Source of the DNA: Actinomycetota bacterium
GTDB taxonomy: Bacteria; Actinomycetota; CADDZG01; WHSQ01
Direction of reading: 5' to 3'
Assembly: GCA_009379915.1 (NCBI GenBank)
Contig: WHSV01000003.1
Span: 11,309-44,041 of the forward strand
Length of the DNA: 32,733 nt
Part shown: positions 1 to 7,531 of the stretch, one piece after another
Position numbering within the stretch: the stretch's first letter is position 1
Layout: each line of letters begins with the position of its first letter
The notes under the pieces: model-generated
Told to the model about the DNA's origin: nothing
Seen by the model: only the letters and a program-made list of their open reading frames with translations
Database searches by the model: none
Position numbers and translations under genes: made by a program

Positions 1-63
1 CCCCGCGCGTCTCCTGCGGTCCGGCCGAGCCCGCCCCGCGCGTCTCCTGCGGTCCGGCCGAGC
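1..63. repeat. Two tandem copies of a 30-bp GC-rich unit
   Basis: The 30 bases at 1-30 recur without mismatch at 34-63, giving a period of 33 bp. The array may continue upstream of the window. The period is a multiple of three, and one frame is open through both copies to a stop at 103-105. It could therefore be the tail of a repeat-bearing gene or just an intergenic repeat; nothing else supports a gene. Confidence 0.8.
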
Positions 64-91
64 CGCAAGGACGTCTGCTGGAACTTATTTG

Positions 92-105
92 TTAGTTGTG
101 GCTAA
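92..105 (+). promoter_or_regulatory. Possible DtxR/MntR-type operator before the regulator gene
   Basis: TTAG and CTAA form an inverted pair separated by six bases, ending four bases before the ATG at 109. Metal regulators of the DtxR/IdeR family bind palindromes containing TTAG and CTAA half-sites and often control their own gene. The match is short, so self-regulation is an inference. Confidence 0.3.
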
Positions 106-108
106 GTT

Positions 109-828
109 ATGCGGATGCGACAGTCAACCTCGCCCGCGATTCAGGATTACCTCAAGGCCATCTACAAGCTCTCCCTCGAGGATGGAGACGCCGGAGAGAG
201 TGCCGTCCCGCCGAGCCGGCCCTCCGTCTCGACGACGGCCGTCGCCGCCCGTCTCCGCGTCTCGGGAGCGTCGGCGACGAACATGTTGAAGCGTCTCGAC
301 TCTATGGGGCTCGTGACCTACACCCGCTATCGGGGGGTCGAGCTGACCGAGGCCGGGAGCAAGATCGCGCTGGAGGTGCTGCGGCACCACCGACTGCTCG
401 AGACCTATCTCGCCGAGGCACTGGGCGTGCCCTGGGAGCGGGTTCACGAGGAGGCCGAGGTGCTGGAGCACGTCCTGTCGGAGGACCTCGAGGAGCGCAT
501 CGCGGTCCTGTTGGGCGATCCCACGACCGATCCCCACGGCCATCCCATACCGACCCGGGAGCTCGAGATGCCCGAGTCAGGCGTTGCGCCGCCCGCCAGG
601 CGAATGTGGGAGCTTGCCGAGGGGGAGTCCGCCTCGGTCGAGCGCGTGTCCGACGAGACCACCGAAGCGCTGCGCTATCTCGGTGATCTAGGAATCCGGC
701 CGGGGACGCGCATAGAGATCGTGGGTCGAGGGCCCGTGTCGGGACCACTGTTTCTGAAGGTCTCCGGTGGGCCCGGTGACGTACAGGCGCTGAGCAAGGA
801 ACTGGCGGAGTCGGTGTGGGTCGGTTGA
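109..828 (+). CDS. DtxR/MntR-family metal-dependent transcriptional regulator
   Basis: A 239-residue cytoplasmic repressor of the DtxR/IdeR/MntR family. It has an N-terminal winged helix (about residues 9-82), a metal-binding dimerisation domain (about 83-150) and a C-terminal FeoA/SH3-like domain (about 170-239). The metal motif aligns with IdeR H98-C102-E105-H106 as H113, E117, E120 and H121. The cysteine used by iron sensors is therefore a glutamate, as in manganese sensors. A proline- and serine-rich insert (about 25-41) lies between the first helix and the helix-turn-helix. No clear Shine-Dalgarno precedes the ATG at 109, so a leaderless message is possible. The following sequence is a remnant of a Mn/Zn ABC transporter, which fits manganese control. 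The family is certain; the metal is inferred. Confidence 0.9.
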   Translation: MRMRQSTSPAIQDYLKAIYKLSLEDGDAGESAVPPSRPSVSTTAVAARLRVSGASATNMLKRLDSMGLVTYTRYRGVELTEAGSKIALEVLRHHRLLETYLAEALGVPWERVHEEAEVLEHVLSEDLEERIAVLLGDPTTDPHGHPIPTRELEMPESGVAPPARRMWELAEGESASVERVSDETTEALRYLGDLGIRPGTRIEIVGRGPVSGPLFLKVSGGPGDVQALSKELAESVWVG

Positions 829-1525
829 CGCTCCCGCACCGCGCTGGCGGGGTGTCTGGTCGCGGCTCTAACGGCTTGCGGGCCCGTTCAAGCGGGGGGT
901 GCGCCGGACCCTCGGGAGATCGCCACCCGCGAGATCAAGGTCGTGACGACCATCGGCCAGATCGGAGACGTCGTGAAGAATATCGCGGGCGATCGCGTCG
1001 ACCTCGTGGAGTTGATGGGACCGGGAATCGACCCGCACCTCTATCGCGGCCCTGATGATCGCCCCGCCCGCAACCGCGTACCTGCTGAGCGACCGCCTCT
1101 CCCACATGATCGGCCTGAGCGCGCTGATCGGCGTTTCAAGCGCGCTCGCGGGCTTCTGGTTGGCCCATTGGCTCGACGCATCCATCGCGGGCTCCATGGC
1201 AACGATCGCGGGAGTCCTGTTCGGTCTCGCGTTTCTGTTCGCCTCCGATCGGGGGCTTGTCGCGCAGCGCCGCCGGCGACGACGGCAGCGGTGGGAGTTC
1301 GCCCAGGAGATGCTCGTCGTGCACCTGCTTCACCACGAGGACCTCCCCGAGGCGGACGAGGAGAATCGCGTCGCTCACCTTCAAGAGGGTCTTCGCTGGG
1401 AGGGTGGTTTCACCGACGAGGTCGTCGGCCGAGCGCGGCGCAGGGGACTCATCTCCGAGCGGGACGGGCTGCTGACGTTGACGGACGTTGGGCGCGCCCA
1501 CGCGCGCCGATCCTTCGCGGCCTGA
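829..1525 (+). pseudogene. Remnant of a Mn/Zn ABC transporter: binding-protein 5' end fused out of frame to permease 3' end
   Basis: From 829 one frame reads as a lipoprotein signal with an LTAC lipobox (Cys codon 877-879). It continues as the start of a TroA/MntC/ZnuA-type metal-binding protein (IKVVTTIGQIGD, then LMGPGIDPHLYR), and homology stops near 1045-1050. Another frame then reads as the last membrane helices of a TroC/MntB permease (ALMIAPPATAYLLSDRL) with a C-terminal winged-helix extension, ending at 1525. The rest of the binding protein, the ATPase and most of the permease are missing. The binding-protein frame also has no ATG, GTG or TTG between its in-frame stop at 826-828 and the lipobox. 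The permease tail could start at ATG 1055, but a functional product is unlikely. A real deletion or an assembly join are both possible. Confidence 0.75.
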
Positions 1526-1537
1526 TTCAATCAAGCC

Positions 1538-2311
1538 ATGGATCACCCAGTTGAGCGCGAGCCGGATCTCGCAGAGGAGCGTCTGCCGGTCGTCGTCGAC
1601 GGCCTGCGCCTGCGCGGGCGCGCCTACGTGCCGAGAGACGCACAGGGCCTTGTCCTTCTTCTTCACGGCCTCCCGTCCAGCAATCCACCCGACCCGGACG
1701 ACGCGGGCTACCCGGGGGTCGCCCGCCGTCTCGCAACCGAGGGGTTCGCCGCGGCCTGGGTCGACATGAGAGCCGTCCGCTCGTCGCCGGGGTACTTCTC
1801 CATCAACGGATGGGTCAGGGATGCCACCGCGGCTCTTTTCGCGGCAACCTCGTTGAAGGGTGTGCCGGGACCGGCGGCCATCGTCGGCTCCTCTGCAGGC
1901 GGCGCGGTAGCGACCGAGGTTGCCCGGGGAGGAGCGCCGCTCACGGCGCTGGCTCTTCTCGCCGCTCCGGCCGCGTGGGTCTCGTTCGCCGGCGACCCCC
2001 ACGAGGGCCTCAGGCGCATCACCCAGGAGGCCGGCATGGCGGTGGCGCCGGAGGTCGTCTCCGATCCCACGGCATGGGCGGCGGAGTTCGACGAGGTGTG
2101 CACCGAGCGCTCGATAGGACACCTTTCCTGCCCGGTTCTCGTGGTGCATTCACGGGACGATGACGTCGTTCCCGTCGACCATGCGCAGCGAATCGCAGAG
2201 AGGGCGCGCAGGCCCGAGCTTCGGATCATCGAGGGGGCGGGGCATCAGCTTCGTCGCGACGAGACGGCGCTCGGCCTCGTGACCGATTTTCTGCGACGGA
2301 CCCTTAAATGA
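1538..2311 (+). CDS. Alpha/beta hydrolase (dienelactone-hydrolase-like)
   Basis: A 257-residue soluble hydrolase of the alpha/beta fold. The oxyanion-side motif LLLHGLPSS lies near residue 40. The nucleophile elbow GSSAGG puts the catalytic serine near residue 115. The acid is probably in the VVHSRDDDVVP segment, and the histidine is in GAGHQL near residue 235. This order of strand, nucleophile, acid and histidine is standard for small esterases and acyl hydrolases; no signal peptide is visible. The substrate cannot be inferred. The stop codon overlaps the next start in an ATGA tetranucleotide, so the next gene is translationally coupled. No typical Shine-Dalgarno was found before the ATG at 1538. 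Confidence 0.85.
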   Translation: MDHPVEREPDLAEERLPVVVDGLRLRGRAYVPRDAQGLVLLLHGLPSSNPPDPDDAGYPGVARRLATEGFAAAWVDMRAVRSSPGYFSINGWVRDATAALFAATSLKGVPGPAAIVGSSAGGAVATEVARGGAPLTALALLAAPAAWVSFAGDPHEGLRRITQEAGMAVAPEVVSDPTAWAAEFDEVCTERSIGHLSCPVLVVHSRDDDVVPVDHAQRIAERARRPELRIIEGAGHQLRRDETALGLVTDFLRRTLK

Positions 2312-2613
2312 GTGCGGCGGTCACCGTTCTGGTACTGGTGGCGATCGCCTTCGTCGTGAGCGTGGGGCTCGCGGCGACCCTCGACGTCTATGCCGCCGTG
2401 ATCCTCGGGGGCATCCTTGCCTTCGGAGCACTCGCACTGGCGATCACCAGACGCGCGCAGTCCGGCGCGATCGGCCCGGGACGTTGCCACGAATGCGGCG
2501 GGGTCGTATCGCGGAGCGCTCCTTACTGCAAGCACTGCGGGACCGGTCGGGGCCGTGAGGGGGGCCCGCGGACGGGGGGAGCGCCCGCGGGCCCGGATCA
2601 CGATGAGGTTTAG
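2308..2613 (+). CDS. Small membrane protein with a C-terminal zinc ribbon
   Basis: A 101-residue protein with two hydrophobic segments (about residues 3-23 and 28-47) followed by a zinc-ribbon motif of two CxxC knuckles, CHEC and CKHC, and a glycine- and acid-rich tail. The ribbon probably lies in the cytoplasm. It overlaps the hydrolase gene by four bases, so the two probably share a transcript. Membrane-anchored zinc ribbons of this size are common hypothetical proteins and no function is claimed. The 3' end overlaps the 3' end of the convergent gene on the other strand by four bases. Confidence 0.7.
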   Translation: MSAAVTVLVLVAIAFVVSVGLAATLDVYAAVILGGILAFGALALAITRRAQSGAIGPGRCHECGGVVSRSAPYCKHCGTGRGREGGPRTGGAPAGPDHDEV

Positions 2614-2858
2614 TTATGTGTCCGGGGGCCGAGCCCGGTGAGTTGAACGCACCGGTCGGCTCGCACGAGGAAGGCCGCCTCCTGGTTGCGTTCGAGAGCC
2701 AGCCTGGCGCCGAGCGACACGACTCGCAGGCCGAGCGCCGATCGAACGCTCCGCCGCGGGCGGCGGGGGAGCTCGCCGGCCAGTCGCCGCCTGTCGGCCT
2801 CCCGAATCCGGTCCTCGAAGATCAGGCCCGCAACGTCTGAAGAAATAATTGGGTGCAT
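2610..2858 (-). CDS. Small basic hypothetical protein, divergent from the CGNR regulator
   Basis: An 82-residue protein rich in arginine, starting MHPIISSDVAGL and continuing with an arginine-rich amphipathic stretch. The overall pattern, a short N-terminal helix with EDRIREADRRR followed by a basic and then hydrophobic segment, resembles small conserved actinobacterial proteins of unknown function. A ribosome site (AAAGGAAC) lies about ten bases before the ATG, which favours this strand over the plus-strand frame covering the same bases. It is divergent from the CGNR gene and shares its upstream region. Function unknown. Confidence 0.5.
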   Translation of the reverse strand: MHPIISSDVAGLIFEDRIREADRRRLAGELPRRPRRSVRSALGLRVVSLGARLALERNQEAAFLVRADRCVQLTGLGPRTHN

Positions 2859-2887
2859 GTCCCCTGTTCCTTTCTACGAGCCGGGCG

Positions 2888-2938
2888 TGTAAGCTTTGTT
2901 CCAAGAGTTGCTCCTTACAATAGTGACAGAGGTGTAAG
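2888..2938. promoter_or_regulatory. Three alternating TGTAAG / CTTACA boxes with a -10 element
   Basis: TGTAAG occurs at 2888-2893 and 2933-2938, with its reverse complement CTTACA at 2914-2919 between them. The second and third form a perfect 6-bp inverted repeat around 13 bases, and the first and second another around 20 bases. A -10-like TACAAT lies at 2916-2921. The array sits between a CGNR-family regulator and a divergent small gene, so it is a plausible operator, perhaps for the CGNR protein itself. Confidence 0.4.
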
Positions 2939-2945
2939 AAGTCAA

Positions 2946-3512
2946 GTGAATTTCAGCCATTACAGCGAGGCCCCCATCCGCTTTGCGGCGGACCTGGTCA
3001 ACACCGGGCCGCTGGACCGGGAGTCCTTCGAGGATCTCGAGACGGTCGCCGACCTCAGGGCGTTTCTGGCCGGCAGCGGCTTCCTCGACGTCGACGATCC
3101 GGAGGCGCTGACCGAAGACGATCTCGAGGCCTTCAGGCGGCTCAGGACCCAGCTCGCCGACGTCTTTCTGGCGAGCGACGAGAGAACCGCGGCGCGCAGC
3201 GTCAACCAGATACTCGACGAGTGTCGCTCCGTCCCTCATCTGACCGATCACGACGATGCGCCGTTGCACCTCCACTACGCGGCCCCCGAGGCCGCACCCG
3301 CCCAGAAGGCGGGCGCGGCGAGTGCGATGGGGCTTGCGCTCGTCCTCGTCGAGGACGGACTGAAGCGCTTTGGGGTGTGCGCCAGCGACGACTGCATCGA
3401 CGTCTTCGTCGACACCTCCAAGAACTCGTGCCGTCGCTTCTGCTCGGACAAGTGTTCGAACCGAACCGCGGTTGCCGCCCACCGAGCCAGAGAGCGCAGC
3501 AAGACTCAGTAG
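2946..3512 (+). CDS. CGNR zinc-finger protein (ABATE-domain transcriptional regulator)
   Basis: With the GTG start at 2946 the product has 188 residues. An N-terminal ABATE-type domain (FAADLVNTGPLD near residues 13-24) is followed by a linker and the C-terminal CGNR zinc finger. The cysteines are C145, C150, C166 and C170, the last within CSNR (the CGNR signature with Ser for Gly), followed by a basic helix AAHRARER. Proteins of this family are thought to be DNA-binding regulators; the ligand of the ABATE domain is not known. GTG 2946 is preferred because homology starts there and upstream codons overlap the promoter boxes. The repeated TGTAAG boxes just upstream suggest self-regulation, by inference. 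Confidence 0.85.
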   Translation: MNFSHYSEAPIRFAADLVNTGPLDRESFEDLETVADLRAFLAGSGFLDVDDPEALTEDDLEAFRRLRTQLADVFLASDERTAARSVNQILDECRSVPHLTDHDDAPLHLHYAAPEAAPAQKAGAASAMGLALVLVEDGLKRFGVCASDDCIDVFVDTSKNSCRRFCSDKCSNRTAVAAHRARERSKTQ

Positions 3513-3582
3513 TCGGGTCGTCTCTGTGGGGGCTTTATCGTCGGGGTTCACACAAACCGAGACCCAACGGTGGGAGGTTGTC

Positions 3583-5007
3583 GTGGCTGAAGGATCGGAC
3601 TCCTTCGATCTCGTAATTCTGGGTGGTGGGAACGCCGGATACGCGTGCGCGTTCCGAGCCGTGAAGCTGGGGATGTCCGTCGCGATGGTCGAGAAGGAAA
3701 AAGTCGGGGGAACCTGCCTTCACCGCGGATGCATTCCGACCAAGGCGCTGCTCCACTCCGCCGAGTTGCTCGATGAGATCCGCCACGCGGGACAGTTCGG
3801 CATCAAGGCCGACGACAACCCCGGATACGACTGGGACCAGGTCAAGAGGTTCAAGGACTCCGTGGTCGGAAACATGTACAAGGGTCTGGCCGGACTCGTG
3901 AAACGTAAGAAGATCGAGCAGATCGACGGTTGGGGAAGACTCGCGGACAACAAGACCGTCATCGTTCAGACCGAGGCGGGAGAACGATCGGTCAGGGCCG
4001 ACAAAGCCGTTGTCCTGGCGACGGGCTCGGTGCCGCGCGACCTCCCCTTCATCCAGGCCGACGGTAAGCGAGTGCACAACTCGAACCACGGTCTGGAGGC
4101 CGACGACGTGCCCGGATCCGTGGTCGTGGTCGGCGGCAACTACATCGGCCTCGAGTTCGCGAGCGTTTTTCGCAGCTTCGGAGCGGAGGTCACGGTCGTC
4201 GAGATGCTCCCGAAGATCGCGCCCGCCGAGGACTCGGACATCTCGGAGGCTCTGCTCAAGTTGTTGCAGAAGCGCGGGATCAAGTTCGAGCTCGGCGTGA
4301 AGGTGACCGACGCGAAATCTTCGGACAAGGGCGTCGCCGTGTCGGTGGAAAAGGACGGCGAGACCAAGTCGATCGAGGCCGACCGGATGTTCGTCGCGAT
4401 CGGACGCGCACCGAACACCGAAGACATGGGCTTCGAGGAGGCCGGGCTCAAGCTCGACAAAGGCTTCATCGTGGTCGACCAGATGTTCTCGACGGGGGTC
4501 GACGGCGTGTACGCGATCGGCGACGCCATCCACGTGCCGGACGCCAACTGGATGCACCCGCAGCTCGCTCACGTTGCGTTCATCGAGGGCTTCAAGGTGG
4601 CGGAGCACCTCGCAGGGGAGACCCCCGTTCCGGTCGACTACAAGAACATCGCTCACGTTATCTACTGCCAGCCCGAGGTCGCTTCGGTCGGCCTGACCGA
4701 GGACAAGGCCAAGGAGCTGGGGCTCGAGGTCTCGACTGCGCGCTTCCCCTTCGCGGCAAACGCTCGTTCGGTGATGCTCGGCGGCGGTCAGGGGTTCGTA
4801 AAGACCGTGGCCGAGAAGAACGGAGCGGTGGTGGGCGTCCACGCGGTGGGGGCGAGGGTCTCGGATCTCATCACCGAGGCCCAGCTCGCGACGTCGTGGG
4901 AGGCGTTCCCGGACGAGCTGGCCGAGCTGATCCACCCCCACCCGACGCTGTCCGAGGCGATCGGGGAGACGTTCATGGACCTGGCGGGCAAACCGCTGCA
5001 TCACTAG
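3583..5007 (+). CDS. lpd: Dihydrolipoyl dehydrogenase (E3)
   Basis: A 474-residue flavoprotein that reoxidises dihydrolipoyl groups of 2-oxoacid dehydrogenase complexes with NAD+. Visible elements are the FAD-binding GGGNAGYACA (about 14-23), the redox disulfide C45/C50 in GGTCLHRGCIPTK, the NAD-binding GGNYIGLEFAS (about 184-194), the second FAD motif GVYAIGDA and the C-terminal catalytic pair H453/E458 in HPHPTLSE. All catalytic residues are present and the length is normal. The GTG start at 3583 is chosen because GGGAGG lies at 3572-3577. It stands alone between the CGNR gene and a terminator-like hairpin, but the E2, E1-alpha and E1-beta genes follow within 6 kb, so it probably serves that complex. 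Confidence 0.97.
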   Translation: MAEGSDSFDLVILGGGNAGYACAFRAVKLGMSVAMVEKEKVGGTCLHRGCIPTKALLHSAELLDEIRHAGQFGIKADDNPGYDWDQVKRFKDSVVGNMYKGLAGLVKRKKIEQIDGWGRLADNKTVIVQTEAGERSVRADKAVVLATGSVPRDLPFIQADGKRVHNSNHGLEADDVPGSVVVVGGNYIGLEFASVFRSFGAEVTVVEMLPKIAPAEDSDISEALLKLLQKRGIKFELGVKVTDAKSSDKGVAVSVEKDGETKSIEADRMFVAIGRAPNTEDMGFEEAGLKLDKGFIVVDQMFSTGVDGVYAIGDAIHVPDANWMHPQLAHVAFIEGFKVAEHLAGETPVPVDYKNIAHVIYCQPEVASVGLTEDKAKELGLEVSTARFPFAANARSVMLGGGQGFVKTVAEKNGAVVGVHAVGARVSDLITEAQLATSWEAFPDELAELIHPHPTLSEAIGETFMDLAGKPLHH

Positions 5008-5034
5008 CGACTACGGGGTAGTAAGACTACGAGT

Positions 5035-5058
5035 GAGCCCGGGTTCCGTCCCGGGCTC
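5035..5058 (+). terminator. Probable intrinsic terminator after lpd
   Basis: A perfect 9-bp stem (GAGCCCGGG / CCCGGGCTC) with a 6-base loop starts 27 bases after the lpd stop and is followed by the weakly T-rich CTTGATTT. The stem is strong; the T tract is poor, as is common in GC-rich genomes. Confidence 0.6.
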
Positions 5059-5096
5059 CTTGATTTGACTCAGAATCGGGCATGGAGGTGCTCCCT

Positions 5097-5924
5097 TTGA
5101 AACGACACAGAATTCTGACGCTTGCGACCGGCCTCCTACTGGTCCTGGCGGCCTGCGGCGGAGATGGCTCGGACGGAGATGCCGCCTCCGACGAGCGCCC
5201 GCCTGAGGAGGTTCTCGCGGCTGCGGGAACGGCCACCGAGGAGTCGGGGACGGCTCGCATCGCGAGCGACCAGGTCACTTCGGCCCAGAGCCAGGAGTTC
5301 ACGACGACGGTCGAGGGAATCGTCGATCTCGAGTCCGGCGACTCGGAGTCCACGCTGGAGCTCGTGCTCCCCGGCCAAGAGCCACAGTCCGCGGAACTGA
5401 TCACCGACGGCGCGACCGGTTACATCGAGGCGAGCGCATTTCCCGGAGCACCTACGGACTCCCGGTGGATAAGCATCGACTTCGAGTCCGTGGGGGCCCA
5501 GATGGGGATAAACGTCGAGGCCTTCCGGCAGAACGGCGCGGGACAGCTCGCATATCTCTCGGAGGTAGCCGAAGTCGAAGAGGTGGGAACGGAAACGATC
5601 AGAGATGTGGAGACGACGCACTATCGTTTCACGGCCGACATCGCCGCCCTCGCAGAGAGTGGACCCGAAGAGCTGCGTTCCTCATACGAACAGCTGGTTG
5701 AGATCACGGGGGCCGAAGAGGTACCGACCGAGGTATGGATCGACGGCGACGATCGTGTGCGCCGGATCGTGACCGAGGTGGAGATCGAACAGCAGGGTCA
5801 GCAGTTCACTCAGCAATCTACGGTCGAGTACTACGAGTTCGGTGTCGAGCTCGACGTGCAGCCGCCGCCGGAGGAGGACACGGTGGACATCACCGAGCTC
5901 GGGGGTGGAGGCCAGGCTCCGTAA
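5097..5924 (+). CDS. Secreted lipoprotein, LppX/LprG/LolA-like fold suspected
   Basis: With a TTG start at 5097 the product has 275 residues. It begins with a basic n-region (MKRHR), a hydrophobic core and the lipobox LAAC with C20 as lipidation site. An acidic low-complexity linker and a beta-rich body follow. The body has alternating phrases such as TARIASDQVTS, GYIEAS and VPTEVWIDGDDRVRRI, typical of LolA-like or DUF6612-type lipid-binding lipoproteins. TTG is preferred over ATG 5082 because GGAGG at 5084-5088 overlaps that ATG and is spaced eight bases from the TTG. A role in binding a hydrophobic ligand at the cell surface is a fold-based guess. It lies between lpd and pyk on the same strand. 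Confidence 0.8.
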   Translation: MKRHRILTLATGLLLVLAACGGDGSDGDAASDERPPEEVLAAAGTATEESGTARIASDQVTSAQSQEFTTTVEGIVDLESGDSESTLELVLPGQEPQSAELITDGATGYIEASAFPGAPTDSRWISIDFESVGAQMGINVEAFRQNGAGQLAYLSEVAEVEEVGTETIRDVETTHYRFTADIAALAESGPEELRSSYEQLVEITGAEEVPTEVWIDGDDRVRRIVTEVEIEQQGQQFTQQSTVEYYEFGVELDVQPPPEEDTVDITELGGGGQAP

Positions 5925-5982
5925 GCGGTGGGAGGATGCTCCCGGAAACGAGCGGCCGAAACCGACCGGGGAAGGTCCGACC

Positions 5983-7404
5983 ATGAAGAGGCGAACGAAG
6001 ATCATCGCCACGATCGGCCCCGCAACGCGCGACCCCGAGAGTCTCGAGAAGCTCCTCGTCGCTGGGGTGGACGTCGTGCGTTTGAATTTCGCGCACGACA
6101 GTCCCGACAATCACTTTCGCACGGCCGAGCTGGCTCGCAAGATTGCCGGTGCACACCAGCGGAGCGTGGGTGTGCTCATCGATCTACCCGGACCCAAGAT
6201 GCGTACGGGGCCCATCGCCGGCGACGAGGTCGAGTTACACGCGGGCCAGCGATTCGTGCTCACGCGGGAGCGCATCGATGGCAACAAGCGGGGAGTCTCG
6301 ACCACCGTGACGGCGCTCGCCCAAATGCTGTCCGAGGGAGATGAGATCTACCTCGCCGACGGTGAGATCGTGCTGCGGGTTGCGGTCATCGAGGGCTCGG
6401 AAGTGCACACCGAGGTTCTGACACAGGGAATTCTTCGCTCTCGCAAAGGGATGCACATTCCGGGGGCCGAACGTCAAATCCAAGCCTTCACGGATGCGGA
6501 TCGGGAGACCCTCGAGCTTGCGCTCAAGATGAAGGCGAACTTCATCGGCCTATCGTTCATTCGCGACGCGGACGACCTCAGGCGGGCGCGCGAGGCGCTG
6601 CCCAAGCGGGGTTACAGGCCGCACCTTCTGGCGAAGATCGAAACCCGTTCCGCGCTCGACAACCTGGGCGAGATCATCGACGCTTCCGACGCGGTCATGG
6701 TCGCCCGCGGAGATCTGGGCATCCAGACGCCGCTTCGCCGGGTGCCGTTGCTGCAAAAGGAGATCATCCGGCTCTGCAACCAACGGGGCGTACCCGTTGT
6801 GACCGCGACTCAGATGCTCGAGTCCATGACACGATCGTCGCTGCCCACGCGCGCGGAGGTGACCGACGTGGCCAACGCCGTATTGGACGGCACCGACGCG
6901 CTGATGCTGTCGGAGGAGACGGCGGTGGGCGACTACCCCGCGACGACGGTCGAGACGATGGCGGCGATCGCTGAGGAGTCGGAGCAGCAGGCTCGGGTCC
7001 ACGCAGAGCCCGAGACCCGGAGGAGGGACGACGACCGCGTCTCCTGGGCCGTCGCTCACGCAGGTGTAGCTGCAGCGGAGGACCTGGGAGTGCAGGCCAT
7101 CCTTTGTCCCACTCGAACCGGATCGACGGTGCGGCGCGTGGCAGCGTTTCGGCCCAGCATGCCGGTCGTGGGGATAGCGTCGCGCGATCAGACCCTCGGC
7201 GTATTGGCCTTGAATTGGGGGGTAATCCCGCTCTATACGAGGGATCTGGGTGAGGCGCGCGACATGCGCGAGGAGACTGACAGAGCTGTGTCTGCGGCTC
7301 GCGCCGCCGGGCTCGCAAACGAGAGGGAACTCGTCGCGGTCGTAGCGGGAAGTCCCGGCCCCCGAGCCGGGCGCACGGACTTCATGCGCATAGTCAGGTG
7401 CTGA
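5983..7404 (+). CDS. pyk: Pyruvate kinase
   Basis: A 473-residue glycolytic enzyme that converts phosphoenolpyruvate and ADP to pyruvate and ATP. Family blocks seen in order are KIIATIGPAT, VVRLNFAHDS, LIDLPGPKMRTG, FIGLSFIRDADD, the active-site LLAKIET, MVARGDLGIQ, ATQMLESM with PTRAEVTDVANAVLDG, and the C-terminal domain with CPTRTGSTVRRVAAFRP. Two small departures from the common pattern are NFAHD for NFSHG and GIQTP for GVE; catalytic lysine, arginine and acidic residues are kept. ATG 5983 is chosen because homology begins there and GGGGAAGG lies just upstream. Pyruvate made here may feed the nearby 2-oxoacid enzymes. Confidence 0.96.
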   Translation: MKRRTKIIATIGPATRDPESLEKLLVAGVDVVRLNFAHDSPDNHFRTAELARKIAGAHQRSVGVLIDLPGPKMRTGPIAGDEVELHAGQRFVLTRERIDGNKRGVSTTVTALAQMLSEGDEIYLADGEIVLRVAVIEGSEVHTEVLTQGILRSRKGMHIPGAERQIQAFTDADRETLELALKMKANFIGLSFIRDADDLRRAREALPKRGYRPHLLAKIETRSALDNLGEIIDASDAVMVARGDLGIQTPLRRVPLLQKEIIRLCNQRGVPVVTATQMLESMTRSSLPTRAEVTDVANAVLDGTDALMLSEETAVGDYPATTVETMAAIAEESEQQARVHAEPETRRRDDDRVSWAVAHAGVAAAEDLGVQAILCPTRTGSTVRRVAAFRPSMPVVGIASRDQTLGVLALNWGVIPLYTRDLGEARDMREETDRAVSAARAAGLANERELVAVVAGSPGPRAGRTDFMRIVRC

Positions 7405-7417
7405 GGGCCGCGGCCCT
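7404..7417. terminator. Perfect 14-bp palindrome overlapping the pyk stop codon
   Basis: AGGGCCGCGGCCCT is self-complementary and begins in the last base of the pyk TGA. It could fold into a short hairpin that slows polymerase or protects the 3' end, but no T tract follows. Terminator function is doubtful. Confidence 0.25.
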
Positions 7418-7531
7418 GTCCTCGGCCGAGCGGTAATCTCAGGGGACGACCACACTTTCTGCAGCAGATCACGCAGGGATGAACGGTGCTTCACGGAGGG
7501 TTTCTCGTCCTAGAGGAGGGTTCGCACCCGG

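Noticed and set aside
3535-5004. Long minus-strand open frame (489 codons) opposite lpd
   Set aside because: It mirrors a complete dihydrolipoyl dehydrogenase; the composition is that of a GC-rich antisense shadow rich in Arg, Leu and His, with no domain.
7404-7417. 14-bp palindrome at the pyk stop considered as a regulator binding site
   Set aside because: It is simple GC sequence, occurs at the gene end, and lacks a promoter context; kept only as a weak terminator-like feature.
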